From positions 62,001 through 126,000 of the forward strand of contig NZ_CANMUW010000007.1 in the NCBI RefSeq assembly GCF_947501225.1: DNA of 64,000 nt. Direction: 5' to 3'. This document shows, in pieces, positions 1-8,557 of this stretch (within the stretch, counting starts at the first letter, position 1; each line of letters starts with the position of its first letter). Source of the DNA: an uncultured Shewanella sp. Its GTDB lineage: Bacteria > Pseudomonadota > Gammaproteobacteria > Enterobacterales > Shewanellaceae. The position numbers and the translations under genes are program-made. A model generated the notes under the pieces. It worked only from the letters and a program-made list of their open reading frames with translations, searched no databases and was not told the origin of the DNA.

Positions 1-221
1 CCCATTTTATTTTTGAAACGGTTTGAGCAGCCATACAGGCCTCCGATATAAGAGTACAAATATAGATTATTTTCAACAAATTATAAGCAGATAAATAACT
101 GATTAAAACCCATTTACATTTTTATTTCATAAATCCAACAGCAAATGGTGTGTATGGGTATAACCTACCGCTAACTATCAGATTTCACGAATATTCTTAT
201 AGCATATTGCCCACTTAAGTA

Positions 222-650
222 GTGCGAGCCCTATGGCAATTCGTGTAACCCGTCCCGGCTGGCATGACATTCTTAATCAACATCTTAAAACCTGAAAGTC
301 AGATAGTATCGGTTTAGTTGATAGGTAGGAATGAAGGAGACTGCTCAGTGGCCTCTCATACAATACTCACCTTTGGGAGCCTCCGGCTAAATGACTATGT
401 GAGGCTATCAATTAGCTGTAGCTTTATTAACCGATAGCGAAACAAGTTAATGAAGCGTGGCAAAAATGAGAGCTGGAACAAGGTTATCCCTAATAAACTC
501 ATGCTAAAACAGAGTCAGACCAGCTTGAAGGAGTCCTGACATATACACTTCGCCGAAATGGCAGATAGTATATGAGCAAAGACGAATAAAGTTGACCAAT
601 TTGAATCGCGATGCCTATGATGGCACCAGTATCCGCAAACAGGTAGGTAA
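222..650 (+). mobile_element. Possible 5' remnant of a group II intron (no reverse transcriptase)
   Basis: The stretch begins with GTGCGAG, which matches the GTGYG 5' end of bacterial group II introns. It continues with short complementary segments typical of domain I, such as CGTGTAACCCGTCCCGGCTGG. No open reading frame of useful size lies in it. I find no domain V-like hairpin and no reverse transcriptase downstream, so if the reading is right only the 5' ribozyme part survives. The identification is by resemblance only. It could instead be unremarkable non-coding DNA. Confidence 0.3.
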
Positions 651-653
651 CAT

Positions 654-1016
654 ATGACAGCAATTTCCCATGTCTACAACTATACAGTTCGATGCCCTCA
701 CATTAAGGACCCTGCACATCCAACCACCTGGCAAAACCATATAGAATTCAATCAGTCTTGCGAAATTGGCTTAAACAGAGTAACTAAATGGCATGGCCGT
801 TCCGGCCACCGGATTTTTGACATCGATGGTTTTGTCGTTCGGGAAGCTGAAGCAGAAAGTGCCTATTTTGCCATGAACTCCAGTCGACTCAGAGGCGATG
901 GTCATGTCCTGGTAACTTTCAAAATTTTTATGGATGACGCGACTAAGGACACTTCGGTGCAAGAGATCATGCAGCACCTTATTAAAGATTATCATGGGAA
1001 AATAGAAGGTCTTTAA
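654..1016 (+). CDS. Hypothetical protein, 120 aa
   Basis: The family is not recognised. The product is a soluble-looking 120-residue protein with no signal peptide or membrane segment, rich in His (for example WHGRSGHRIFDIDGF near residues 46-60). It ends in a predicted helix (SVQEIMQHLIKDYHGKIEGL). The ATG at 654 follows an AGGTAGG sequence at 8-12 bases, an acceptable ribosome binding site. It stands alone, with possible group II intron remnant sequence directly upstream and a 400-base gap to ndh downstream. A shorter antisense frame inside it is taken as a shadow. Whether it is expressed is unknown. Confidence 0.55.
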   Translation: MTAISHVYNYTVRCPHIKDPAHPTTWQNHIEFNQSCEIGLNRVTKWHGRSGHRIFDIDGFVVREAEAESAYFAMNSSRLRGDGHVLVTFKIFMDDATKDTSVQEIMQHLIKDYHGKIEGL

Positions 1017-1420
1017 CTGAGAAGCTCCTCCGGTAAACTAACTGAGAGCCTTTAAATATGAGACTGCCTCAATCTATGGGGCAGCTCACACTCCCCCCTG
1101 TAGATAACCTTGCGCAGATCACACTTTTAAACTTTACCCTCAAAGACAAAACAAAGGTAAAAGTTATATGGTAAGAATTTTATACCATATAAAATCAATA
1201 AGTAATATAAAACACTTCAACATTTATCGCTTTTACACCTTATCCATGCCCAATTGCTGATTTTTATAGGCAATGTTACACTTTTTCAGCCTTTAATATG
1301 CATTAAAAAATAAAATTGTATTAATGGCTGTAACTGGATAGTAGCAAAATGAACTCGTTAAACAGTTCGGTGGATGATTAAACCTATTTATAATTAATCA
1401 GTTAAAGGATAACCAAACGC
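1017..1420. other. Intergenic region upstream of ndh with an inverted repeat
   Basis: There is no gene here. A 10-bp perfect inverted repeat, TTATATGGTA at 1164-1173 and TACCATATAA at 1183-1192 with a 9-base AT-rich spacer, lies about 230 bases upstream of ndh. It could be an operator or a weak hairpin. The rest is AT-rich and presumably holds the ndh promoter, but no convincing -35/-10 pair was assigned. Confidence 0.4.
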
Positions 1421-2722
1421 ATGCAAGAAATGGCAAATATAGTCATCGTCGGTGGTGGTGCTGGTGGTATGGAGATCGCCACCAAACTAGGCCGTAAGCT
1501 TGGAAAGAAGGGAAAAGCAAGAGTCACACTGGTCGATTGCGCCGAGAGTCATGTCTGGAAGCCGCTGCTTCATGAGGTCGCTACCGGAGCGCTCGATATC
1601 GGGATTGACGCCCTCAGTTACCGCGGTCATGCGGCAAACCACGGTTACCACTTTCAACAAGGTGCTATGACCAACATAGATCGTGACAGCAAACAGGTCA
1701 TTCTGGCTCCTATCATGGACGAAGCGGGAGAGGAACTACTACCGGCTCGCCGTATCGATTACGATTACCTGGTTATTGCAATTGGCAGTATTGCTAATGA
1801 CTTCAAGATCCCGGGTGTTCGTGAACACTGTGTCTTCCTGGACAGTACAGAGCAAGCTATGGAGATCCGTAGCATGCTGCTGAATAAGTTCATGCGTTAT
1901 GCGAGTCACCACCAGCTCGATGAAAAAATAAAAATATCCGTAGTCGGAGCTGGAGCGACCGGAGTCGAGATGTCGGCGGAAATGCATCATGCAGTCGATC
2001 AACTCAGGGGGTTTGGCTACAAGATAGATAGCAGTTTATTGGAGATCACCTTAGTCGAAGCCGATGAACGAATTTTACCTAAAGTCGAAAAGAGAGAGAT
2101 CTCCGACTCTGTAGCGAAGGAGCTCAACTCAATTGGCGTCAATGTACTGACCAGCACCCGTATCGATGAGGTTACAACGGAAGGGCTGCACACGAGCGAC
2201 GGCAAACAGATCCCTGCAGATATGGTCATTTGGTCTACCGGCGTTAAGGCACCGGATTTCCTGAATGAAATTGGCGGACTGGAGAGCAACCATATCAACC
2301 AGATTATGGTTAAACAAAATATGCAATCGACACGCGATCCCCATATTTTTGCCATTGGTGATTGTGCTGCCTGTCCACAAGAAGATGGAAGCTGGGTCCC
2401 CCCCAGAGGCCAATCGGCAAGACAGATGGCATTGATGACGGCAGATAACATCTGCCTGATGCTGGAAGGAAAATCACCAGCTAACAAATATGTCTATAAG
2501 GATCTGGGCTCGCTGGTAAACCTCTCTAAATTTCATACCGTTGGCAACCTGATGTCATTTATGGGAGGTGGTGTTCTGGTCGAAGGAAAGATAGCCAGGT
2601 TTGTCTACACCTCACTATACCGCCGACACCTTATTGAACTACACGGGGTATTTAAAGGCACCTTATTGATGTTTGCCAAAGGGCTCAGCCGCATAATCCA
2701 CCCCCACCTGAAGCTTCATTAA
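1421..2722 (+). CDS. ndh: NADH dehydrogenase type II (NDH-2), 433 aa
   Basis: This is a single-subunit, non-proton-pumping NADH:quinone oxidoreductase on the inner face of the cytoplasmic membrane, feeding electrons from NADH to quinone. The first Rossmann motif is VIVGGGAGGMEIA near residues 8-19 (FAD). The second is ISVVGAGATGVEMSAE near 172-187 (NADH). The FAD-closing motif HIFAIGDCAACPQ is near 308-320. The length is normal for Ndh. The C-terminal part is basic and amphipathic, as expected for membrane docking. The ATG at 1421 follows AAAGGATAA; a second Met three codons in is possible. The gene is monocistronic and ends at a strong terminator. Confidence 0.95.
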   Translation: MQEMANIVIVGGGAGGMEIATKLGRKLGKKGKARVTLVDCAESHVWKPLLHEVATGALDIGIDALSYRGHAANHGYHFQQGAMTNIDRDSKQVILAPIMDEAGEELLPARRIDYDYLVIAIGSIANDFKIPGVREHCVFLDSTEQAMEIRSMLLNKFMRYASHHQLDEKIKISVVGAGATGVEMSAEMHHAVDQLRGFGYKIDSSLLEITLVEADERILPKVEKREISDSVAKELNSIGVNVLTSTRIDEVTTEGLHTSDGKQIPADMVIWSTGVKAPDFLNEIGGLESNHINQIMVKQNMQSTRDPHIFAIGDCAACPQEDGSWVPPRGQSARQMALMTADNICLMLEGKSPANKYVYKDLGSLVNLSKFHTVGNLMSFMGGGVLVEGKIARFVYTSLYRRHLIELHGVFKGTLLMFAKGLSRIIHPHLKLH

Positions 2723-2752
2723 GCAAACAAAAAGCCCAGCGAAAGTCGGATA

Positions 2753-2776
2753 AAGCCTCCATCAGGAGGCTTTTTC
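2753..2776 (+). terminator. Rho-independent terminator of ndh
   Basis: An 8-bp stem (AAGCCTCC / GGAGGCTT) with an ATCA loop is followed by a T run, about 30 bases after the ndh stop codon. Confidence 0.85.
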
Positions 2777-2882
2777 ATATCAGGAAAAAAAGTTAAAATA
2801 ACAATCAACCGACAACATTGATCAATCATACCAGTCACCTTTTCCGGGCTCCTTGGTATCAATTTTTTACATAAGAGTAACC

Positions 2883-3098
2883 ATGACTAAGACACTATCA
2901 GTAACAATACTCCTCACCTCTGTTATAACTCTGAGTGGCTGTGCGGAACTGAAAGAGACAGGACGCATGATCGGAGATACCACCAAAGAGGTGACAACCG
3001 AAATAGGTCATGCCACAAGAGATACCACCAGGGCTATCGGCCATGCATCCCGCGATGCCGTAAAATCGGTTAACGATGAACTCAGCAAGAAAGATTAA
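2883..3098 (+). CDS. Small predicted lipoprotein, 71 aa
   Basis: The start is placed at ATG 2883 because it gives a clean lipoprotein signal: MTK, a hydrophobic stretch, then the lipobox LSGC with Cys at about residue 20. The mature part is short, polar and repetitive. GDTTKEV, GHATRDTTRAI and GHASRDAVKSV form an 11-residue-type pattern that predicts a single amphipathic helix. Small outer membrane lipoproteins of this kind are common in Shewanella, but no function can be assigned. The frame extends 10 codons further upstream without a signal-compatible start. No operon partner is seen. Confidence 0.7.
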   Translation: MTKTLSVTILLTSVITLSGCAELKETGRMIGDTTKEVTTEIGHATRDTTRAIGHASRDAVKSVNDELSKKD

Positions 3099-3166
3099 TG
3101 CCTTGTATTTGACTATATTCGGCCCGGTTAAGGTTCCGGGCCGAGCTTAGCAGTGTTTACAGCTCA

Positions 3167-3535
3167 TTATGCGGCGCTGGCTCTTACACCATGTGCTAAC
3201 GGCAAACCATTCTCGTCTACATTTACAAATACCATCTTGTTAATACACACCACAGGCAGATGAGTCACTTTATTTCTCACTTCGCATCGAACAACGATAG
3301 AAGTATTACCGGCACTGATTAACTCCAAGCCAAACTCGATAACATCTCCCTGCCTTGCCGGTGTCATAAAGTTAATCTCGGAGATAAGTTTGGTAACTAT
3401 GCTGGTGCTCTTCATCTGACAAGCTGCATAGATGGCAGCTTCCTCATCGATCCAACTTAATATCTGTCCCCCAAACAGGGCATTGGCTGGATTCAAATGT
3501 TCAGGTTTAATGAATCTTCTACTGTAATATTTCAT
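3167..3535 (-). CDS. Acyl-CoA thioesterase, hotdog fold (YciA/ACOT-like), 122 aa
   Basis: It probably hydrolyses acyl-CoA thioesters in the cytoplasm. The pattern is that of the hotdog thioesterase family: LNPANALFGGQILSWIDEEAAIYA near residues 13-36 carries the conserved N-x(5)-GG and the Asp of the active site. A central helix is followed by strands (ISEINFMTPARQGDVIEFGLELISAGNTSI) holding the substrate tunnel. At 122 residues it is slightly shorter than YciA. The ATG follows a GGAGAGAAAGGG sequence that serves as ribosome binding site. It stands alone between convergent and codirectional neighbours. Substrate chain length cannot be read from sequence. Confidence 0.85.
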   Translation of the reverse strand: MKYYSRRFIKPEHLNPANALFGGQILSWIDEEAAIYAACQMKSTSIVTKLISEINFMTPARQGDVIEFGLELISAGNTSIVVRCEVRNKVTHLPVVCINKMVFVNVDENGLPLAHGVRASAA

Positions 3536-4079
3536 CCCTTTCTCTCCTTGCGGCCAAAGCCCGCATGACCCATTATCAAAATACCACGCTTAACACCAAC
3601 AAATAGGCAGCACAAAGAGTGCCAATATTTAAAGCAAATCATATCAGCGACTTATAAAAACATGGGTGTTGTGGGTGCACCGATTTAGGGTGAAACCGGC
3701 GATGACCTCCCTTAAAAGGAGCAAAACAGCATCAACTCAGTCACCTTGTGTTTTCACAAAACCCAAAATTAATGTCCAATGCTCGTCATATAGATTTCCG
3801 TGTAGCGGCGTTAGCTTATCTAGTTTAGCGACTGGTGCGGCTCGTTACCTGGCGTAATGAGCGACAAAGAGTGCTTTAAGGCAGAGCAGTATGAGTTGAG
3901 TAGCAAACCGAAATCAGGCTCAAAATATGGGAGAAAATGGGCGATTCTCTATCAGTGATGAGATGAATAACTCTTACTTGTTGTCCGGCAGGCTATAGCA
4001 AGAGCAGCACTTCACAGAAATATTGCCCCATAAGAAGAGTCTGCATTTGCAGACTCTTGAAACAACATATCGAACTCAC
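3536..4079. other. Gene-poor intergenic region, 544 bases
   Basis: No convincing gene is present. A 63-codon plus-strand frame (3666-3857) lacks a ribosome binding site and any recognisable composition. The segment near 3670-3720 resembles short dispersed intergenic repeats. A perfect hairpin at 4036-4059 sits just past the ltaE stop codon. Confidence 0.4.
4036..4059 (-). terminator. Hairpin downstream of ltaE
   Basis: AGAGTCTGCA and TGCAGACTCT form a 10-bp stem about 20 bases after the ltaE stop on the minus strand. The T tract is poor (CTTCTT), so it may stabilise the 3' end rather than terminate efficiently. Confidence 0.55.
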
Positions 4080-5090
4080 CTATTTCAGATGACGTTTAAG
4101 TTCGCTTATCAAGCTATCAATATCACCCCGACTGATATCGGCGTGAGTCACTAACCTGACCATGGAGCCGGGACTGATAAGAATTCCACTCTGCTTTAAC
4201 TTAGCAGCAACAGAGCCAATATCAACACCTTCATCGACCCGGGCAAATACCATATTGGTCTGAACCGATTGAAGGTCGACACTGAACTCAGCCAATGTAG
4301 AGAGCTGCTCTGCTAGATAACGGGCATTATCATGATCGACTGCCAAGCGCTCAACCTGCTCTGTTATCGCCAGACTCGCCGCGGCCGCAAGTATACCTGC
4401 CTGTCGCATTCCACCGCCCAACATTTTACGCCAACGTCTCGCCTTAGCTATCAGGCGTTCATCCCCCAACAAGATAGAGCCCACCGGAGCACAAAGGCCC
4501 TTAGATAAGCAGATTGAGACCGAGTCAAAATATTGAGTAATATCACTGATCGGAATATTCTGGGCAACGGCTGCATTAGCAACCCGAGCCCCATCCAGAT
4601 GAATTTTTAATCTATGATTGAAAGCCAACTGTTGCGCATCGGCAATGTAGCTCTGAGGCAGCACCTTGCCCCCGATAGTATTTTCTAAACTTACCAGGCG
4701 CGTATTAGCAAAATGCACGTCATCGGGCTTTATGGCTCCTTTGATATCCGACAGTAGTATGGAGCCGTCGGCTTGATTATTCAGAGGCTGAGGTTGAATG
4801 CTGCCAAGCACCGCCGCACCACCACCTTCAAACTTGTAGTTATGGGCCTGTTGACCACAGATATATTCATCACCGCGCTCACAATGGGACATCAGGGCCA
4901 ACAAATTCGCCTGCGTGCCCGATGAGGTAAACAGGGCCTCATCGAAGCCATACATATCGGCAGCCATCGCCTCCAGACGGTTTACAGTCGGATCATCTCC
5001 GTAAACATCATCGCCAACTTCGGCTGTCGCCATCGCCCTGCGCATCGCATCTGTCGGCATGGTCACTGTGTCGCTACGAAAATCTATCAT
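4080..5090 (-). CDS. ltaE: Low-specificity L-threonine aldolase, 336 aa
   Basis: This PLP enzyme cleaves L-threonine and L-allo-threonine to glycine and acetaldehyde and belongs to the fold-type I aldolase family. The N-terminus MIDFRSDTVTMPTDAMRRAM is characteristic. The phosphate-binding segment is FTSSGTQANLLAL near residues 55-67. The cofactor Asp lies in HLDGARVAN near 165-173. The Schiff-base Lys lies in SICLSKGLCAPVGS near 195-208. Length and all key residues are as expected. The ATG at 5090 starts directly with the conserved N-terminus. It is monocistronic on the minus strand. Confidence 0.93.
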   Translation of the reverse strand: MIDFRSDTVTMPTDAMRRAMATAEVGDDVYGDDPTVNRLEAMAADMYGFDEALFTSSGTQANLLALMSHCERGDEYICGQQAHNYKFEGGGAAVLGSIQPQPLNNQADGSILLSDIKGAIKPDDVHFANTRLVSLENTIGGKVLPQSYIADAQQLAFNHRLKIHLDGARVANAAVAQNIPISDITQYFDSVSICLSKGLCAPVGSILLGDERLIAKARRWRKMLGGGMRQAGILAAAASLAITEQVERLAVDHDNARYLAEQLSTLAEFSVDLQSVQTNMVFARVDEGVDIGSVAAKLKQSGILISPGSMVRLVTHADISRGDIDSLISELKRHLK

Positions 5091-5439
5091 AAGGCCCCTA
5101 TACTACAAATAAACTACTTCAGGATTAAGCATACTAACCGTACACCTTTCCTTGCGCCACTGTTAATCGAACAGAGCGCTGACAACAAGTAAACCCATAC
5201 ATTTATCATCTAACTCATACTAAAAAACACACAAAACCACCACATTAACAACTTCACAACTTAAAGGATTAGTCAATATAAGAGCATGCAAAATCAACCC
5301 ACTGTAAAATAAAGACTTTAAATCAAACAGGTAAATCAAATCATTATAAAAAATAATACCAAAACAGAGAAAATATCAGTGTAAAAAACCGATGGATTGA
5401 GGCAAAATCTCTGCTCTTTTCTCATGATGGCATCATAAA
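5091..5439. other. AT-rich divergent intergenic region
   Basis: The 349 bases between the divergent ltaE and the TRIC-family gene hold no open frame of note. The sequence is strongly AT-rich toward 5220-5400 and must carry both promoters. No specific site was identified. Confidence 0.4.
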
Positions 5440-6087
5440 ATGCAAGAAGTTCAATTTATCAGCCTTCTCTGGCTCATCGGTATCATAGCTGAAGCGATGA
5501 CGGGCGCCTTATCGGCAGGAAAAAAACAGATGGACCTTTTTGGTGTTGTGATAATCGGCTGTGCGACGGCTATAGGCGGTGGGACTCTGCGGGACATGCT
5601 GCTGGGGAACTACCCGTTAATATGGATTGAAAATGTGCACTACCTGCTTGCAATAGCCTTCGCTTCGCTGCTAACCGTACTGATTGCACCTGTGATGCGT
5701 TATCTGTCTAAGCTATTTCTTGCTATCGATGCTCTGGGGTTGGCGGTATTTTCTATCATAGGTGCACAGAAAACCTTGGTGTTAGGTTTCAGTCCTGTAG
5801 TCGCTGTCGTAATGGGAGTTGTAACAGGTGTGTTTGGTGGTGTTATCCGTGACATCTTGTGTAACCAGGTACCGCTGATTTTTAAGAAAGAGCTTTATGC
5901 TCTGGTCGCGCTGCTAACCGCAGGGTTATATGTCGGCCTTAAATTAATTGCTATACCTGAGTCGATAAACTTAGCAATATGCCTGTCATTTGGTTTCAGT
6001 TTCAGAATGTTAGCGATTAAGTATCACTGGGGGATGCCCAAATTTGATTACCAGTATGAGCACGGACATGGCGGCGCACCACATTGA
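5440..6087 (+). CDS. TRIC-family (UPF0126/YicG-like) membrane protein, 215 aa
   Basis: A polytopic inner membrane protein with about seven hydrophobic segments and two internally repeated halves. Each half carries the family signature: GGGTLRDMLLGNYPLIWI near residues 45-62 and GGVIRDILCNQVPLIF near 131-146. Prokaryotic members of this family (trimeric intracellular cation channel superfamily) have been shown to form cation channels. The physiological role in gammaproteobacteria is unsettled. The C-terminus ends in a His-rich tail (YQYEHGHGGAPH). No clear Shine-Dalgarno precedes the ATG. It is transcribed toward mscS and shares a bidirectional terminator with it. Confidence 0.85.
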   Translation: MQEVQFISLLWLIGIIAEAMTGALSAGKKQMDLFGVVIIGCATAIGGGTLRDMLLGNYPLIWIENVHYLLAIAFASLLTVLIAPVMRYLSKLFLAIDALGLAVFSIIGAQKTLVLGFSPVVAVVMGVVTGVFGGVIRDILCNQVPLIFKKELYALVALLTAGLYVGLKLIAIPESINLAICLSFGFSFRMLAIKYHWGMPKFDYQYEHGHGGAPH

Positions 6088-6134
6088 GGTTAACCTTTTA
6101 ACGCTCATAGCCGGCACGACAAAAGTTCAGGCAG

Positions 6135-6164
6135 AAATAAGGTCGGCAGAAGCCGACCTTATTT
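6135..6164. terminator. Bidirectional terminator between TRIC gene and mscS
   Basis: A 13-bp perfect stem (AAATAAGGTCGGC / GCCGACCTTATTT) with an AGAA loop lies between two convergent genes, with A and T tracts on the flanks that serve both strands. Confidence 0.8.
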
Positions 6165-6202
6165 AATCCTGATTCAATTCCGGTAAAACTGAATCTATGG
6201 AA

Positions 6203-7027
6203 CTAGGCCGATGGCGTCTCCTTCACATGAAGATCCATCTGCGGATATGGGATGCCGATATCAGCTTCATCAAGAGCAAGCTTAATCTGCTCCAGCAGTT
6301 CGAAATAAGCAGGCCAGTAATCGCCACCTTTCACCCAAGGTCGAACCACGAAGTTAACCGAAGAATCCGCCAACTCAGAGATAGCTATGGTATAAGCCGG
6401 GTCTTTCAGGACATACTGATTGTTCTCAACTATGGTGGTCAGTACCTTCTTCGCTTCGGCTAAGTTGGCATCGTATGAAACACCGATAACCAGATCGACT
6501 CGACGCGTTTCCATGGCTGAATAGTTAATAATCGTTCCATCCATCATCGCGGAGTTAGGGGCAATAATCAGCTTATTATCCGGGGTTAACAGCTTAGTAG
6601 AGAAGATGGTGATCTCATCGACAGTACCTGAGATACCGGCAGCATCGACATAGTCCCCGACACGACAAGGGCGAAACAGTACCATCAATACACCAGAAGC
6701 AAAGTTAGACAACGAGCCCTGCAATGCCAAACCAACCGCTAAGCCGGCGGCACCAATTACAGCAACCAAAGAAGCGGTTTGAACGCCTAACTGCCCCAGT
6801 GTCGCGACAACCGTAAAGGCGAAGACCAGTGCCCAGGCAATATTAGATACGAAAGAGACCACTGTCGGGTCAATTTTTCTCTTAGTCATTAACTTATCAG
6901 ATAGTCTCTTAGCCACACCGGCCAGATACTTACCGACAAGAAAGATGATAATTGCAAGAATAATTTTCATTCCATAGGCCACGATAAGCTCAGGTGCTTG
7001 CTCGATCAAACCTTCCAAGTTTTCCAT
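6203..7027 (-). CDS. mscS: Small-conductance mechanosensitive channel MscS, 274 aa
   Basis: A homoheptameric inner membrane channel that opens on hypo-osmotic shock. There are three N-terminal membrane helices. The third, near residues 92-125, has the Gly/Ala-rich pore pattern IGAAGLAVGLALQGSLSNFA. It is followed by the conserved FRPCRVGDYVDAAGISGTV loop into the cytoplasmic beta domain. The alpha/beta vestibule domain follows (RVDLVIGVSYDANLAEAKKVL, then ADSSVNFVVRPWVKGGDYW). The length is close to E. coli MscS (286). It is monocistronic, with its own gap to the upstream OmpA-like gene. Confidence 0.95.
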   Translation of the reverse strand: MENLEGLIEQAPELIVAYGMKIILAIIIFLVGKYLAGVAKRLSDKLMTKRKIDPTVVSFVSNIAWALVFAFTVVATLGQLGVQTASLVAVIGAAGLAVGLALQGSLSNFASGVLMVLFRPCRVGDYVDAAGISGTVDEITIFSTKLLTPDNKLIIAPNSAMMDGTIINYSAMETRRVDLVIGVSYDANLAEAKKVLTTIVENNQYVLKDPAYTIAISELADSSVNFVVRPWVKGGDYWPAYFELLEQIKLALDEADIGIPYPQMDLHVKETPSA

Positions 7028-7114
7028 TAAATAACTCCCTAAAAATTAACCAAACATAGTTTGGCGATACCAAAATTCACAAAACCACCTTGATAAAGCT
7101 CTTTCTCTGCACTC

Positions 7115-7684
7115 TTAGTTCAAATCTACGACAAACTCGACCCGTCGATTCGAGGCTCTGCCTTGAGGTTGTGCATTGCTCGCAACGGGTAACTGGCTGC
7201 CCATCCCTTTCACGGTAAATCGTGAAGGGTTAAAGCCGTAGTCTTCCACCAAGATTCGCTTTACGGCGTCGGCCCTAAGCGTCGACAGTTTGTCATTTGC
7301 TCTCTCACTGCCGATGGAGTCGGTATACCCCAGGAGACAGAGGTTCACGTCATGATGCTGTAAAAACTGCTTCAACTTAGCCAATGTTCTCCACTGGGAA
7401 AACTGCACTTCGGCCTTAGCAAACTCAAAGTTCAAAACCAGCTCACTGACCTCTTTGCAAGTGGAGGGGTAGACCCCACTTTGCAGTGTGCTTAAGCAGA
7501 TACTGTCGAACTCACCCGGTTTTTCACACCCCCTGGCATCGACCAGGGCACCAGCACGAGTATTCGGGCAAGCATCCTTCATATCGGGAACACCGTCATT
7601 ATCGCTATCACTCCAGGCAGTTGCAGCAAAGCTACACATTGCCCCAAACACACAGAGAAAACTGAACGAAAGCTTTTTCATCAC
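7115..7684 (-). CDS. OmpA-like peptidoglycan-associated protein with TSP3 repeat, 189 aa
   Basis: An exported cell-envelope protein. A signal peptide (MMKKLSFSFLCVFGAMCSFAATAWS) precedes one thrombospondin type-3-like calcium motif, DSDNDGVPDMKDACPNT, near residues 26-42. The C-terminal OmpA domain spans residues 85-189 with the peptidoglycan-binding pattern GYTDSIGSERANDKLSTLRA (Asp and Arg anchors) and the ending ASNRRVEFVVD. Several Cys residues suggest disulfides. It has no transmembrane barrel, so it probably sits in the periplasm. Met 1 or Met 2 could be the start. Confidence 0.85.
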   Translation of the reverse strand: MMKKLSFSFLCVFGAMCSFAATAWSDSDNDGVPDMKDACPNTRAGALVDARGCEKPGEFDSICLSTLQSGVYPSTCKEVSELVLNFEFAKAEVQFSQWRTLAKLKQFLQHHDVNLCLLGYTDSIGSERANDKLSTLRADAVKRILVEDYGFNPSRFTVKGMGSQLPVASNAQPQGRASNRRVEFVVDLN

Positions 7685-7866
7685 TTTACCCCACAGCCTG
7701 ATATAGCTGACAATTGAAGCTATAGATCTAAGCGTTCAATATCATATCCGGACAAGCCGGCTAAATACTAACCGTCAAAATCTCTCTATCTAACAAGATC
7801 CCCGGATCATGCTATTGATATTTATTCTAACAGATATAGAGCGACTATCCTGAAGGAGTATTGATA

Positions 7867-7995
7867 ATGAACAATCGTCGTGCTGAACACGATGACGAGC
7901 AGAAAGAGTATCACCGGAGACTGACCCCACTAAAAACTCCGACTTACCTCCCCTTGAGAGTATTTTATATCTGCCTGCGTAATTATCAAAGCTAA
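7867..7995 (+). CDS. Possible small protein, 42 aa
   Basis: A short frame within the 378-base gap between the OmpA-like gene and the PACE pump gene. The ATG is preceded by a good Shine-Dalgarno (GAAGGAG, 9 bases upstream). The peptide starts MNNRRAEHDDEQKEYHRRL, a charged N-terminal half, followed by LPLRVFYICLRNYQ. It is not recognised. The strong ribosome binding site is the main support. The length is too short to judge codon usage. Confidence 0.35.
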   Translation: MNNRRAEHDDEQKEYHRRLTPLKTPTYLPLRVFYICLRNYQS

Positions 7996-8062
7996 AGCAC
8001 TAATAAATTAGCAATTACGACAGAAAAATACTCTCCAAAGAGTTATAAAGTCGAGCATCAGC

Positions 8063-8473
8063 TTATGCTGTCTGCACCTGATTCCTGACATAGTCATAGC
8101 TCCAGTTAAATACAATCGCATAAAAAAAGAAGAAAATTAAAAATGCCGCCTCCAGCAAAAGGGCCGCAGTTAAACTAATCCCTAAAAACCATGCAACCAT
8201 GGGCACTGTGACCACTATGATCCCGCCTTCGAAGCCACATGTATGCCCAAAGCGCATCAGCAAACTACGTGATGAACGCTCTGCACCGTAGCACTTGTCG
8301 AACCAGATATTATAAAAGTAGTTCCAAATTACGGCGTAAATACTTAAGCCCACTCCCACCACGACCAATGAGGAGGCCTCCTTATCACTAAACACAGTGG
8401 CCAAAGGCACCACGATTGCCAGCGCTAACAGCTCAAATAAAATGGCGTGAAAGATTCTCTCTTTGGTTCTCAT
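8063..8473 (-). CDS. PACE-family multidrug efflux protein (AceI-like), 136 aa
   Basis: A proteobacterial antimicrobial compound efflux transporter with four membrane helices built from two bacterial transmembrane pair (BTP) domains. Each repeat begins with the related motif: RIFHAILFELLALAIVVP near residues 6-23, with the membrane Glu at position 14 equivalent to the functionally important Glu of AceI, and RFGHTCGFEGGIIVVTVP near 74-91. Family members export chlorhexidine, acriflavine or short diamines; the substrate here is unknown. It is divergent from a LysR regulator, the same arrangement as aceI/aceR, which suggests substrate-responsive control. Confidence 0.88.
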   Translation of the reverse strand: MRTKERIFHAILFELLALAIVVPLATVFSDKEASSLVVVGVGLSIYAVIWNYFYNIWFDKCYGAERSSRSLLMRFGHTCGFEGGIIVVTVPMVAWFLGISLTAALLLEAAFLIFFFFYAIVFNWSYDYVRNQVQTA

Positions 8474-8557
8474 ATTCCTACTCCAATCTCTTAACTTGCA
8501 GCTATTATCATCTATAGTTAAGATGGATAAAAATTGGATACCATCACATTTACTGAT

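Noticed and set aside
2017..2487. 156-codon minus-strand frame inside ndh
   Set aside because: Antisense to conserved NDH-2 motifs; no independent support.
3666..3857. 63-codon plus-strand frame
   Set aside because: No ribosome binding site, biased Ser/Arg composition, no neighbour; resembles translation of dispersed intergenic repeat.
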